In this document: piece by piece, positions 16,849-26,191 of the stretch
How the letters are laid out: every line of letters begins with the position of its first letter
Position numbering within the stretch: the first letter of the stretch is position 1
Source: UBA2329 sp964577215
GTDB lineage: Bacteria; Bacteroidota; Bacteroidia; Chitinophagales; Saprospiraceae
NCBI GenBank assembly: GCA_964577215.1
Contig: CAZNYK010000001.1
Coordinates: 1-64,000, forward strand
DNA length: 64,000 bases
Direction: 5' to 3'
Translations under genes and position numbers: made by a program
Notes under the pieces: model-generated
Told to the model about the DNA's origin: nothing
Database searches by the model: none
The model's input: only the letters and a program-made list of their open reading frames with translations

Positions 16849-17765
16849 GCGAACTCATCACTTGCATCATTCCTACTTACAATCGCGCCGCTCTTTTGGA
16901 GCAGGCCATTGCAAGCACTTGCAGGCAAACCCACCCCAATTGGGAATTGATCATTGTGGACGATCATTCTACAGATCAGACAGCAGAGGTGGCCCGGCAA
17001 TGGGCTGCCAGGGATGAACGCATCCGTTACTTCCTGAATCCCGGCAAAGGACCCGGGGCGGCCAGAAACCATGGCATCCGCGAAGCCCGGGGCAGTTATA
17101 TCGCTTTTCTCGACGACGACGACGAGAGCTTGCCCCACCGTTTTGAAGCTCAACTCCGGGCCATGAAGAACGGAGGCCATGGCTTCCTTGTATCCGGTTT
17201 CCGAAGCGTGGAGCGCGAAAGCGGCAGGGTGTTAGGCGATTGCAAACTGGAACTGCGCGCTCTGGGTGCCGGCTTCCCTTCCCGCTGGATGCTGAAAAAA
17301 GAGCTGTTGGAAAAAACCGGGGGATTCGATGAAGCGTTGCCCTCTATGGAAGACCCGGAATTGAGCTATCGAATTGCCGAATACGAGCTTTTCGCCCTGC
17401 ACGACGACATAGTATCCATCATGTACATGCATCCAGCCTCACTCAGCCGCAAAAAGGTAAAAAATGCCCAGGGCCGTTCGTTGTTGTTGCAAAAAAATGA
17501 ATCGAAAATGCCGTCATTGGAAGCAGCCTGGTGGTATTACACCCTGGGAATGGAATACTACGACCTGGGCGAGGACAGCCTGGCCGTGGATAGTTTCCGC
17601 AAGGCTGCCAGGCGCGACTCAAGAGGAATATACCAATTGGTCTTCCAATATTTCAACCTCAGCCGGCGCTTTGGCAACCGGTTGAAGGGGTTTAACCTAA
17701 AAGTACTGGGCCGGTTTTCTGATTACCGGTTTCCGGTATTGGTGAAACACCCCGTTGTAAGTTAA
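16845..17765 (+). CDS. Family 2 glycosyltransferase
   Basis: GT-A-fold glycosyltransferase of 306 residues, presumably adding one sugar to the lipid-linked repeat on the cytoplasmic face. The N-terminal signature is ITCIIPTYNRAALLEQAIAS with the nucleotide-binding IIVDDHSTDQT. The acidic metal-binding motif AFLDDDDE lies near residue 87. The ATG overlaps the flippase stop codon (ATGA). The frame is open upstream to 16167 in another frame of the flippase gene and across the gap, but that part is not homologous to anything recognised. Donor and acceptor are unknown. Confidence 0.9.
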   Translation: MSELITCIIPTYNRAALLEQAIASTCRQTHPNWELIIVDDHSTDQTAEVARQWAARDERIRYFLNPGKGPGAARNHGIREARGSYIAFLDDDDESLPHRFEAQLRAMKNGGHGFLVSGFRSVERESGRVLGDCKLELRALGAGFPSRWMLKKELLEKTGGFDEALPSMEDPELSYRIAEYELFALHDDIVSIMYMHPASLSRKKVKNAQGRSLLLQKNESKMPSLEAAWWYYTLGMEYYDLGEDSLAVDSFRKAARRDSRGIYQLVFQYFNLSRRFGNRLKGFNLKVLGRFSDYRFPVLVKHPVVS

Positions 17766-17790
17766 CAGCCATCGAAAATCATTAATTAAC

Positions 17791-18945
17791 ATGTCAAAAA
17801 CTGCTTTGATCACAGGTATAACCGGACAGGATGGAGCCTACCTGGCAGACTTATTGTTGAAAAAGGGCTATACGGTTTGGGGTATGAAGCGCAGGGCGTC
17901 TTCTTTTAATACCTCCCGGATTGATGCCCTTTTCGCCAACGACCGCCGGGAAGCCGATCCCCGTTTCCACTTTTTTTACGGCGATCTTGCCGATTCCGGC
18001 AACGTCATCCGGTACATCCAGGAAATCCAGCCTGACGAGATATACAACCTCGCCGCGATGTCTCATGTAAAGGTCAGTTTCGACATGGCCGAATACACGG
18101 GCAATATTGACGGCCTGGGCGCTTTGCGCATACTGGAAGCAGTCAGGTTACTGGGATTGACCGGAAAAACAAAAGTGTACCAGGCTTCCACTTCCGAATT
18201 GTTCGGCCTGGTTCAGGAGGTCCCTCAAAATGAAAAAACGCCCTTTTATCCGCGCAGCCCCTACGGCGTGGCCAAGTTGTATGCATACTGGGCGGTAGTG
18301 AACTACCGGGAAGCTTACGGGATGTATGCCTGCAACGGGATACTGTTCAACCACGAATCGCCGGTAAGGGGAGAGACTTTTGTCACGCGCAAGATTACCC
18401 GGGCGGTTGCCAACGTGGCGCTGGGTTTTCAAAAAACCTTGTCTTTGGGCAACCTCAATGCCCGGCGCGACTGGGGCCATGCCCGCGATTACGTGGAGGC
18501 GATGTACCTGATGCTCCAGCAGCCTGAGCCGGAAGACTTTGTTATCGCCACGGGGCAGAGCCGCTCGGTACGCGATTTTGTTGATATGGCCTTTGGAGAG
18601 GTTGGCATCACCCTGGATTTTACAGGTGAGGGCGTGGAGGAAAAAGGCCTGATCGCCGGTATCGACACCCTCCGGTTTGAAGCGGCGGTGGGCAAGTTGC
18701 CCCTGCATTTGTCGCCGGGGCAAGTGGTGGTGCAGATCGATCCTTTCTACTACCGCCCGACCGAAGTTGATTTTCTCCTGGGCGACCCCTCCAAAGCAAA
18801 ATCCAAACTGGGCTGGGAAGCGAAATGTACCCTGGGAGAAATGGTGGCCGAAATGGTGAGCCACGATGTGGACGCCGCCCGCCGGAATGAATGCCTGAAA
18901 AACGGCGGTTTTGAAATCCTTGAAAATCTTGAAGACTTAGTCTGA
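17791..18945 (+). CDS. gmd: GDP-mannose 4,6-dehydratase
   Basis: Converts GDP-D-mannose to GDP-4-keto-6-deoxy-D-mannose, the precursor of GDP-fucose, GDP-rhamnose and GDP-perosamine. This extended SDR of 384 residues has the NADP-binding motif ALITGITGQDGAYLADLLL, the RRASSFNT segment and the active-site STSELFG. The YxxxK motif is intact in PYGVAKLYAYW, followed by NGILFNHESPVRGETFVTRKI. All are hallmark segments of Gmd. The stop overlaps the start of the next gene by one base (TGATG). The protein is about 30 residues longer than minimal Gmd, mainly near the C-terminus. Confidence 0.93.
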   Translation: MSKTALITGITGQDGAYLADLLLKKGYTVWGMKRRASSFNTSRIDALFANDRREADPRFHFFYGDLADSGNVIRYIQEIQPDEIYNLAAMSHVKVSFDMAEYTGNIDGLGALRILEAVRLLGLTGKTKVYQASTSELFGLVQEVPQNEKTPFYPRSPYGVAKLYAYWAVVNYREAYGMYACNGILFNHESPVRGETFVTRKITRAVANVALGFQKTLSLGNLNARRDWGHARDYVEAMYLMLQQPEPEDFVIATGQSRSVRDFVDMAFGEVGITLDFTGEGVEEKGLIAGIDTLRFEAAVGKLPLHLSPGQVVVQIDPFYYRPTEVDFLLGDPSKAKSKLGWEAKCTLGEMVAEMVSHDVDAARRNECLKNGGFEILENLEDLV

Positions 18946-19871
18946 TGAAAAAAATTGCAGTTACCGGCGCTACCGGCTTCCTGGGCAAACGAGTGGTGCG
19001 AAAGCTTGAGCTTCAGGGCAAAGACCCTGTAAAAACCTCGCTGAGCATGGGCGTTGATCTACGGGACTACGGCCAAACGCTGGAGTTCTTCCGTGCCGAA
19101 AAACCGGACATCTTATTAAATTGCGCCTCTTTCGTTGGGGGCATCCAGTTCGGCTACAAATACCCCGCAGATATCTTCGAGAACAATCTGTTGATGAATA
19201 TCAACATTTTAAAAGCCGCCCGGGAAGCAGGAGTGAAACGCATCGTCAACCCTGTATCCAATTGCGTGTATCCCGGCAAGGCTACATTGTTCAAAGAGGA
19301 TGAAATATGGGATGGGCCTATGCACGAGTCCGTAATGGTGTATGGGTTTGTGCGCAAGGCCTTCTGGATGGGCTCCTGGGCCAATCACCGGCAGCACGGC
19401 TTGGATGTAGTCAACATTGTCCTCTCCAACATGTACGGCCCGGAAGACCACTTCGAAGAGGAACGCTCCCATGCGCTCGGCGCGCTGATCATGAAATTTG
19501 TGGAAGCCCGGCGCCGGGGCTTGCCTTTTGTTACCGTATGGGGCACCGGACTACCGGTGCGGGAATGGCTGCACGTGGACGACGGGGCCGAAGCCATGGT
19601 TCGCAGTATGGAGGTACAGCCCACCACGGATTTTATCAACATAGGCGTTGCCGAAGGTATCTCCATAAAGGAACTGGCCGAACTCATCCGGGAGCTTACC
19701 CGTTACGAGGGCGGTATCCGCTTTGACACCGATAAGCCCGACGGTGCGCCGTACAAAACGGTGGACGGCAGCCGGGGCGAACAATGGCTGGGCTGGAAGC
19801 CGGAAATTCCGCTTCGCTCAGGCGTGGAAGAAACCATCCGCTGGTACGAATCACACTATCACGCTAAGTAA
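18945..19871 (+). CDS. GDP-fucose-synthase-like epimerase/reductase with YxxxR
   Basis: Extended SDR of 308 residues resembling GDP-L-fucose synthase (Fcl/GMER), which epimerises and reduces the Gmd product. The Rossmann motif is GATGFLG. Residues matching known Fcl catalytic positions are present: Ser105, Cys107 (SNCVYP), Tyr133 and His176 (SHALGALI). The catalytic lysine four residues after the tyrosine is Arg137, with Lys138 next (YGFVRKA). The spacing of the other residues makes misalignment unlikely. The gene is translationally coupled to gmd, which supports a GDP-4-keto-6-deoxymannose substrate. Whether it epimerises, only reduces (as Rmd does) or has another role cannot be decided from sequence. 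Confidence 0.78.
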   Translation: MKKIAVTGATGFLGKRVVRKLELQGKDPVKTSLSMGVDLRDYGQTLEFFRAEKPDILLNCASFVGGIQFGYKYPADIFENNLLMNINILKAAREAGVKRIVNPVSNCVYPGKATLFKEDEIWDGPMHESVMVYGFVRKAFWMGSWANHRQHGLDVVNIVLSNMYGPEDHFEEERSHALGALIMKFVEARRRGLPFVTVWGTGLPVREWLHVDDGAEAMVRSMEVQPTTDFINIGVAEGISIKELAELIRELTRYEGGIRFDTDKPDGAPYKTVDGSRGEQWLGWKPEIPLRSGVEETIRWYESHYHAK

Positions 19872-19881
19872 ACCCGATAAA

Positions 19882-21084
19882 ATGCAACCTGAATCAAATA
19901 TGATGCTCGTAACAGACAATAACCTGGCCATTGAGGGTGGACGGCCCGTGTGCGAGGAACCGGTACTCATTCACAAACCTTCCATCACGGAAGAAGACTT
20001 AGAGGCTGTAAATCAGGCCCTGCGCTCTACCTTCGTGAGCGGCGACGGGCCGGCGTGCCGGGAATTTGAAAAGCGCCTGGCGGAGTACCTGGGCATCAAG
20101 CATGCCCTGTTCGTCAATTCCTGCACCACGGCGCTGGACCTGGCCTTCATGGCCATGGATTTTCCCGCCGGCAGCGAGGTGATCGTGCCCAACTTCACCT
20201 ACACCAGTACAGCCCTCGGGCCCATTCTCAACAACCTGAAGGTGGTATTGGCCGATGTGAGACCCGACAACGGCAACCTGGACGTAAATAAACTGGAGGC
20301 TTATATCACCCCAAAGACCGTAGCGATATGCCCGGTGGATTACGCCGGAAATCCTGCCGAAATGGACGAGATCAATGCCATCGCTGCGAAATACGGCTTG
20401 TATGTCGTACAAGATTGCGCACAGTCCATTGGGTCAAAATACAAAGGGCGCTTTACAGGCAGGCAGGCCAAGGTCAGCACTTTTTCCTTTCACGGCACCA
20501 AAAACATGACCACCGGCGAAGGAGGCGCTTTGGTAACCGATGACGACGGCATTGCGGAGCGCGTCAAGGTGATGAGGGAAAAAGGAACGGATAAATACTC
20601 CTTTCTTACGGATAACCGCACCAGGGGTTTTTACGAATATGTAGATAAAGGCAGCAGTTATGTGCAATCCAACCTGAACGGAGCCTTAGGCGTTACTCAA
20701 CTGGCCCGGCTGGAAGCCATGAATGCCAAAAGAAAGCATATTGCCCGTTTTTATCTCTCCGAGCTTTCCGGAATAGACGGCCTTGATTTTCTGCATATCA
20801 CGGCTGAGGCAGAATCCAACCGGCATCTCTTCGGCATCCTGGTGCCGCCCGAGCGCAGGTATTGGATCATGGATGCCTTGCGGGCTGAAGGCGTAATGGC
20901 CAACGTGCATTATACGCCCTTGCACCGCAACAAGTACTACCAAGAGCTGGGAACAGATGCCGATTTCCCGGGCTCGATGCAATTCTTCAACCGCCTGTTG
21001 CGCCTGCCCATTTATCCGTCGCTGTCGGAACAGGAGATGGAAAAAGTAGTATTGGCCACCAGAAAAGTATTCCGGCATGTTTAG
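19882..21084 (+). CDS. DegT/DnrJ/EryC1/StrS sugar aminotransferase (WecE/RffA-like)
   Basis: PLP-dependent transaminase of 400 residues that aminates a nucleotide 4-keto-6-deoxy sugar. The pyridoxal lysine is Lys207 in SFHGTKNMTTGEGG, and the cofactor-binding VQDCAQSIGSKY precedes it. The segment EKGTDKYSF...VDKGSSYVQSNL resembles RffA/WecE (dTDP-4-keto-6-deoxyglucose transaminase) more than PerA. Position directly after gmd and the fcl-like gene makes GDP-4-keto-6-deoxymannose another possible substrate. The frame is open upstream to 19723 inside the previous gene; the ATG at 19882 gives the usual N-terminus. It overlaps the following GNAT gene by 8 bp. Confidence 0.87.
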   Translation: MQPESNMMLVTDNNLAIEGGRPVCEEPVLIHKPSITEEDLEAVNQALRSTFVSGDGPACREFEKRLAEYLGIKHALFVNSCTTALDLAFMAMDFPAGSEVIVPNFTYTSTALGPILNNLKVVLADVRPDNGNLDVNKLEAYITPKTVAICPVDYAGNPAEMDEINAIAAKYGLYVVQDCAQSIGSKYKGRFTGRQAKVSTFSFHGTKNMTTGEGGALVTDDDGIAERVKVMREKGTDKYSFLTDNRTRGFYEYVDKGSSYVQSNLNGALGVTQLARLEAMNAKRKHIARFYLSELSGIDGLDFLHITAEAESNRHLFGILVPPERRYWIMDALRAEGVMANVHYTPLHRNKYYQELGTDADFPGSMQFFNRLLRLPIYPSLSEQEMEKVVLATRKVFRHV

Positions 21085-21625
21085 CTATCGGGATCTGGCT
21101 TTTAGAGCCATTGAAAAGAGAGACCTGGAGCCGTTGAGACTATTGCACAACGACACCGACACCTTCCTCAATCTCGCCTCCATAGACCTTGTGGACGAGC
21201 CGGGGCAAGAGCAATGGTGGCTCGGTTTGCACAAAAAGGCCAACGAGAAGCGGTTTGTGATCGTTTCCGCGCAAGACAGCTCTCTAATCATCGGCAGGCT
21301 GAGGATTCAAAATATTGATTTCCAGAACAGGAACTGCGAAATAGGCTTGGACATCGCCCCGCAGATGAGGGGCAAAGGTTTCGGGAAAATGGCCTATGAA
21401 ATGCTGCTTTCCTTTTTATTCAACCACTACAACATACACCTTGCCTATCTCAGGGTAGCTGCGTTTAATACGGCAGCCTACGGCCTTTATCTCAAAGTCG
21501 GATTCGTGGAGACCGGAAGGTTTCCCGGGTATTTCTACCGGCACGGCCGGTATTGGGATTACATCCTCATGAGTATGACCTCGGAAGAATATTTCAAAAA
21601 ATACGGCAAGCCGGCAATGCCCTGA
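21077..21625 (+). CDS. GNAT acetyltransferase, RimJ/RimL-like
   Basis: A 182-residue GNAT-fold protein. The acetyl-CoA-binding segment is GLDIAPQMRGKGFGKMAYEMLL, and the C-terminal part YLRVAAFNTAAYGLYLKVGFVETG is typical of the RimJ/RimL branch. It overlaps the aminotransferase gene by 8 bp, which suggests it N-acetylates the amino sugar made by that enzyme, as WecD does after WecE. This assignment is inference from position; the family also acts on proteins. Confidence 0.85.
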   Translation: MFSYRDLAFRAIEKRDLEPLRLLHNDTDTFLNLASIDLVDEPGQEQWWLGLHKKANEKRFVIVSAQDSSLIIGRLRIQNIDFQNRNCEIGLDIAPQMRGKGFGKMAYEMLLSFLFNHYNIHLAYLRVAAFNTAAYGLYLKVGFVETGRFPGYFYRHGRYWDYILMSMTSEEYFKKYGKPAMP

Positions 21626-21661
21626 CGGTAAGCCGCCGGGTCAAACCGGAAAACAGTAAAA

Positions 21662-22705
21662 ATGAAGGTTCTCTTTCTTGTCCCGCAGCGATACAGTTTG
21701 TTCAATGCGTTTCGGAACGTCTTCCTCAGCAGGGGTTGCGAAGTACACGACATTGATTTTTTCCAGCACGTAAAAAAATGGGAAAAAAGCCTCAACGTCC
21801 AAATATTCCGGCTTCCGGACAAAGCCCGGGTAGAATGGGAAAAATATTATTTCGGAAGAATTAATGCCTTCTACACGGAAACGTATAAAAGGATTCAGCC
21901 CGACCTGGTTTTCGTGTACAACAATGAAATGCTCTTGCCTGAAACGCTGGATTTTTTCAAAAAGAAATCCAAAGTAGCGTTTTTCATGGGAGACCACCCC
22001 TTTTACACGCCCACCAACCGCTACTACTTGGCCTTGCTCACCCGGGCGGATGCAATTTTTGCACCGGATACATTCTGGATAGAGCAACTCTCCAAAATGG
22101 GTGTAAAAAACGCGCACTTTTTACATTCGGGCATTCCGGAAGACCAGTATTTCCAACAGGAACTACCATCAGGCGAATACGAGGCCCTGAAGTCGGAAGT
22201 TCTGTATATAGGAGTGAATTATACAGACAGCTGGGGGTACAAAAAGGCACAGTTTTTAAATTCCTTTACCCCCTTCGACCTCCGGATTCACGGCAACAAG
22301 CATTGGAAGCGGTGGTTCCCGTTCTTCCCGGAGTTAAAGCGTTTCTTTCATGAAAGAGAGGGGTATTACCCGGTGGAGCAGATGAATAAAATGTACAACG
22401 CCGCGAAGATCATTCCCATTGACGGCAATCCCGGGTTGCTGCGCGGCGTTCATCTCCGGATGTTTGAAGCGCTGGGCGCCGGGGCGCTGCCGATGCTGGA
22501 ATGGCAGGAGGATTTAACCCTGATGTTTGGCGAAGGCGTTGATCTGCCTGCCGTTCGCTCGTATGACGAAATCCCCGAGATGGCGGCTTATTACTTAGGC
22601 AATGAAAAGGAGCGATTGGCAACCGTGGAGCGAATGAAGCAAATTGCCCGGGAAAAATTCTCGGTGGAAAAAATAGCCGATATCATATTTGATGCAATAA
22701 AGTGA
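21662..22705 (+). CDS. GT-B glycosyltransferase, CgeB-like
   Basis: A 347-residue GT-B-type glycosyltransferase resembling CgeB/Glyco_trans_1_2 proteins. The N-terminus MKVLFLVPQRYSLFNAFRNVF starts the first Rossmann domain. The C-terminal donor-binding region contains GVHLRMFEALGAGALPMLEW, the typical xxRxFEaxxxGa segment. The stop overlaps the next gene's ATG (TGATG). Donor and linkage are unknown. Confidence 0.8.
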   Translation: MKVLFLVPQRYSLFNAFRNVFLSRGCEVHDIDFFQHVKKWEKSLNVQIFRLPDKARVEWEKYYFGRINAFYTETYKRIQPDLVFVYNNEMLLPETLDFFKKKSKVAFFMGDHPFYTPTNRYYLALLTRADAIFAPDTFWIEQLSKMGVKNAHFLHSGIPEDQYFQQELPSGEYEALKSEVLYIGVNYTDSWGYKKAQFLNSFTPFDLRIHGNKHWKRWFPFFPELKRFFHEREGYYPVEQMNKMYNAAKIIPIDGNPGLLRGVHLRMFEALGAGALPMLEWQEDLTLMFGEGVDLPAVRSYDEIPEMAAYYLGNEKERLATVERMKQIAREKFSVEKIADIIFDAIK

Positions 22706-24210
22706 TGGAAACGTCTGCGCAGGTAAACACTAACGAAACGCCCTCAAGAAAACTCCTGAGGTTCGCCGCACTGGTTGCCGTTGCTATCGGAGCGAGGTAC
22801 ATCTTACCGGAGATCGTATCCGATTTGTTTTTTATCGCCACATTGATATTCTACTTCCGCTCGGATGATGAAGCCATGTGGCTTGCTTTTTTCCTGACGA
22901 TGTCCGATGGGATATTTGGTTTTTTCGGACCTTATGAAGCCGTCTTGCAAGCCATGCCCGGCCTGCCGCCTGTAGAGATCGGTCAATTTTACATCCTGCT
23001 CAGCGTAGTAAAAGCCTGGACCAAACAGCCCTCATACCGGCCGTTCTTCCAAACTTTTTTGATTGTACTAATGATCTACCTGGTCTTTTTAATTGCCCAG
23101 GGCTATGTACTCGGCATATCCACGGCATTAAATGTCCAGTTCCGGACGTTCAGGCTGATCACTCCCTGGCTGTTGCTCTTTACGTTGCCGCGCCTCATGC
23201 AGCGGGAGGAGCAGTACATAGACTTCTTTAAATACATTTTTCCGGTAGCGGTCTTTGCTTTTGCCGCGCAAATTTTCACCATCGTAATGGCACAATCGCC
23301 ACCGGCCTATTGGGGACTTAAAGAAGAAGGCTGGTGGGCCATTAAAATTGACTCCGACAACCCCTACCGGGGCATATACAGCGAAATGACCCTCCTCATC
23401 ACCTTGTTCGGCGCCTTGTATTATTTAGCAAAAGGAGAAACTGCCATCAAGCCGGTTTATCTTTTTGGATTGCTGGCAGCCAACTTTTTATCCGTTTTCT
23501 TATCTGCCACCCGGGGCTGGATACTGGCTTTCGGCCTGGCGATCGTACTGTTTTTTTTAGTGGGCCGCGCGATCAGCGTCAAGCAACTCGCAAGGGCCGT
23601 CATCGGGATGGGGGTATTTATCCTGGTTGTATTTTCAACCCCTGTATTGAAGTTGCAGTTGGACAATACCATTGAAAGGCTGACCACGCTGGAAAAACTT
23701 GCCGGAGGCGATATGTCGGCAGGAGGTACCCTGTTAAGAATAAAAGAACGCGGACCGCGGGTCATGAAACAATGGCGGGATTCTCCCATCACCGGCTGGG
23801 GTTTTTCCGACCATTACTATAGCTATAGGGATGGGCACGTGGCCAACCAGAACATATTGCTGCACAGCGGTATTATCGGAGGTATGTTATTATGGTTTTT
23901 TTTCTTTTTTGCCGGCCTGGAAACTTCCAGGTTAAGTCATTCATTAACAAAGGAAAATCCTTACAAAAAAGGGCTTCTGATAATCCCTCTATTCTTCTTT
24001 TCCTGGTTTATCCTTCACTCATCATCCAGGCAGTTCTTCGGTTATGACCCCGAGCTTTCCGTAGGATTGATCCAGGCCGTTTTCTTCAGTTTTGCCGCAT
24101 TGATCCATCAAAAGGCCTGCCAAAGTGAAAAGTTTGACACCCTGGAGGAGAAAGGCAAGTTTGCATCTATTCCGGAAAATGAGAAGGAACAATCAAGCCT
24201 GCTGACGTAA
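22705..24210 (+). CDS. O-antigen polymerase/ligase-like membrane protein (Wzy/WaaL type)
   Basis: Polytopic membrane protein of 501 residues with about ten to twelve hydrophobic segments and a large extracytoplasmic loop carrying the Wzy_C-like motif (RLTTLEKL... LLRIKERGPRVMKQWRDSPITGWGFSDHYYSYRDGHVANQNILLHSGIIGG). The pattern R-x-x-x-W...G-x-G...H-N/Q-x-x-L is typical of O-antigen polymerases and ligases. With wza-, wzc- and wzx-like genes present and no other such protein in the locus, Wzy is the likely role. An in-frame GTG lies one codon upstream of the chosen ATG. Confidence 0.82.
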   Translation: METSAQVNTNETPSRKLLRFAALVAVAIGARYILPEIVSDLFFIATLIFYFRSDDEAMWLAFFLTMSDGIFGFFGPYEAVLQAMPGLPPVEIGQFYILLSVVKAWTKQPSYRPFFQTFLIVLMIYLVFLIAQGYVLGISTALNVQFRTFRLITPWLLLFTLPRLMQREEQYIDFFKYIFPVAVFAFAAQIFTIVMAQSPPAYWGLKEEGWWAIKIDSDNPYRGIYSEMTLLITLFGALYYLAKGETAIKPVYLFGLLAANFLSVFLSATRGWILAFGLAIVLFFLVGRAISVKQLARAVIGMGVFILVVFSTPVLKLQLDNTIERLTTLEKLAGGDMSAGGTLLRIKERGPRVMKQWRDSPITGWGFSDHYYSYRDGHVANQNILLHSGIIGGMLLWFFFFFAGLETSRLSHSLTKENPYKKGLLIIPLFFFSWFILHSSSRQFFGYDPELSVGLIQAVFFSFAALIHQKACQSEKFDTLEEKGKFASIPENEKEQSSLLT

Positions 24211-24212
24211 TT

Positions 24213-25064
24213 ATGAACATTTCGAATAAAATCTCCACCTGGCCGGGCAAATTCCGGCGCGGGGTGTTCAACCCCCTGCTGTGGTTTTTTATTTTGGGGC
24301 TTGGCATCCGCCGCCGTGCGCACCGCAATGGGAACGCAGGCTATTCGATTTGCGTTACCACTTTTGTCCTTCGATACCAAAAGCTTTTCAAGCCTTTGCT
24401 CCGAAAATTGGCTTTTCTTTTCCCCGATGTACAGATCATTGTCATTGCCAACGGCCACCACGACCGCGCCGCCCAGGAAAAATATATTGCTGCCTTAAGC
24501 GAATACGCTTCCCTGTTCCCCAACGTATATCTCGTCTCGTTTTTGGAACCGCAGGGGTTGAGCGCGCTCTGGAACCTGGCGGTTCAGCGAAGCCGGAGCG
24601 AGCGCGTATTCATCTTCAATGACGACATTGACATTTCGCCGCACCTGCGCCGGGAAATAGAAACTTCAGGGATGTTGAGCCGGAGTTTCGCCACCAACGG
24701 CGGCAGCTGGAGCCAATTTATGATATCCAAAGCATTTCACCATCACATCGGCCCATTTGACGAAGGGTTGAAAGAAATAGGCGGCGAGGACGACGATTAT
24801 CTCATCAGGATGAAAATACTGGGAATAGAGGACCAAAGCCCGGTTTTCCAATCTACATGGGGCAAAAAAAGCAAGATAAAGGTGAACTCTTACGGACGAG
24901 TGGTCAAAGAACAAAAAAGCGGATACTCTACCTACAACACCGATTACCTTGAGTCAAAATGGGAAAAAAGCCCGTTCCCGTTAGAGGGCGGGGTGTTTGT
25001 ACGCGGTTCTTTTTGGAGATTAAGACAAACTACTCATAGTGTTGCCGACAGAACTCACGCATAG
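24213..25064 (+). CDS. Family 2-like glycosyltransferase
   Basis: A 283-residue GT-A-like protein. The core runs from ICVTTFVLRYQ through QIIVIANGH to the metal-binding motif FIFNDDIDISPHL, with a later acidic segment EIGGEDDDYLIRMKI. The last motif is typical of GT2 enzymes that sense the acceptor. An N-terminal amphipathic stretch (FNPLLWFFILGLGI) may hold it at the membrane. It overlaps the next gene by 26 bp. Specificity is unknown. Confidence 0.75.
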   Translation: MNISNKISTWPGKFRRGVFNPLLWFFILGLGIRRRAHRNGNAGYSICVTTFVLRYQKLFKPLLRKLAFLFPDVQIIVIANGHHDRAAQEKYIAALSEYASLFPNVYLVSFLEPQGLSALWNLAVQRSRSERVFIFNDDIDISPHLRREIETSGMLSRSFATNGGSWSQFMISKAFHHHIGPFDEGLKEIGGEDDDYLIRMKILGIEDQSPVFQSTWGKKSKIKVNSYGRVVKEQKSGYSTYNTDYLESKWEKSPFPLEGGVFVRGSFWRLRQTTHSVADRTHA

Positions 25065-26187
25065 CCCGCCCGCGCAAAAATCATCTCCGGCCGGGCTGAA
25101 GCAAAAACTCATCATTCATTTGCGCTCCACCTTCCATGCAGGAGGCACCGAGAACCTGATCGTTCGTTTTTTCAATTATCCAACAGACCAGTTCAAGGTC
25201 ATCCTTGTGCTGATGAAGCCCGGGCCGCTAATGAACGACCTGCACCCCTCCGCCAACCAGGTGCGCCACTTATACCGGAAAGGGAAAATCTCCCCGGGGT
25301 TTATCGCCAAACTCCTCGGCCTGATAAAGGAAACCCGGCCCGACGGGATCCACACCCACCAGGAGATAGAGCTTTTTTACGCCGTTATCGCGAAACTCTT
25401 TTTCCCAAAGCTCAAGCTCTACCACCACATCCATTTGTATAATCCCAAAAACAACTGGGAGTACTACATGGAACGGTTCCTGGTGAAGCATTTTGTGCAG
25501 CGGTTGCTTCTGGTCAGCAACGCCCTGAAAGAAATGGTAATCCACCGCGGATATCCAACCGGCAAAATGGAGGTGCTTCCCAATATCGTTCAAAGGACAA
25601 ACCGCCTTTCTGCATCGGAAAAAGAACAGTTTCTCCGCCAAATCGGGTACCAACCCGGGGAGCAAATTATCGGGATGATCGGCAATTTCGTTCCGGAGAA
25701 AGATCAACTTACACTGGCACGCGCCTTTAAGATGATCCAGGGAGAATTTCCAGGGGCCAAATTGGTTTTTATCGGCAAAGAATCCCCGGAGTCTGCCGCC
25801 TGCCGGAGTGTTTTCCAGCCGGAAGAAATAGATAAAAGGGTTTTTTTTCCGGGCCCAAAAAACAATGCATCCGAGCTTTTGCCTTTTTTTTCCTTGTGCG
25901 TATTTGCCTCCAGCCAGGAAACCTTCGGCATGGCAGCTTTGGAGGCTTTGCTTTACAACACGCCGCTTCTTGCCTCTGATATTCCGGTCATGAAGGAGTT
26001 ATCTGCTAACGGAAGGTACTTTGAGCTGTTTGAATCGGGCAACCCGCACGACCTGGCGCTGCGCATGAGCCGGCGCCTGAACAATCCGCCGGACGATGCC
26101 CCGCTGGATGAATCCCGGGAATACGCCGAAAATACTTTTGCACCTGAAAAATTTATTGGCCGGCTTGCCAAAATCTACTCATCCTGA
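25039..26187 (+). CDS. Family 4 glycosyltransferase
   Basis: A 382-residue GT-B glycosyltransferase of the GT4 family. The N-terminal domain opens with LIIHLRSTFHAGGTENLIV, in which the HxGGxE-type loop is typical. The C-terminal domain has GMIGNFVPEKDQLTLARAF and the donor-binding SSQETFGMAALEALLYNTPLLASD. The start is a GTG that overlaps the previous gene by 26 bp; no ATG lies near the N-terminal domain. Confidence 0.88.
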   Translation: MLPTELTHSPPAQKSSPAGLKQKLIIHLRSTFHAGGTENLIVRFFNYPTDQFKVILVLMKPGPLMNDLHPSANQVRHLYRKGKISPGFIAKLLGLIKETRPDGIHTHQEIELFYAVIAKLFFPKLKLYHHIHLYNPKNNWEYYMERFLVKHFVQRLLLVSNALKEMVIHRGYPTGKMEVLPNIVQRTNRLSASEKEQFLRQIGYQPGEQIIGMIGNFVPEKDQLTLARAFKMIQGEFPGAKLVFIGKESPESAACRSVFQPEEIDKRVFFPGPKNNASELLPFFSLCVFASSQETFGMAALEALLYNTPLLASDIPVMKELSANGRYFELFESGNPHDLALRMSRRLNNPPDDAPLDESREYAENTFAPEKFIGRLAKIYSS

Positions 26188-26191
26188 GCTT

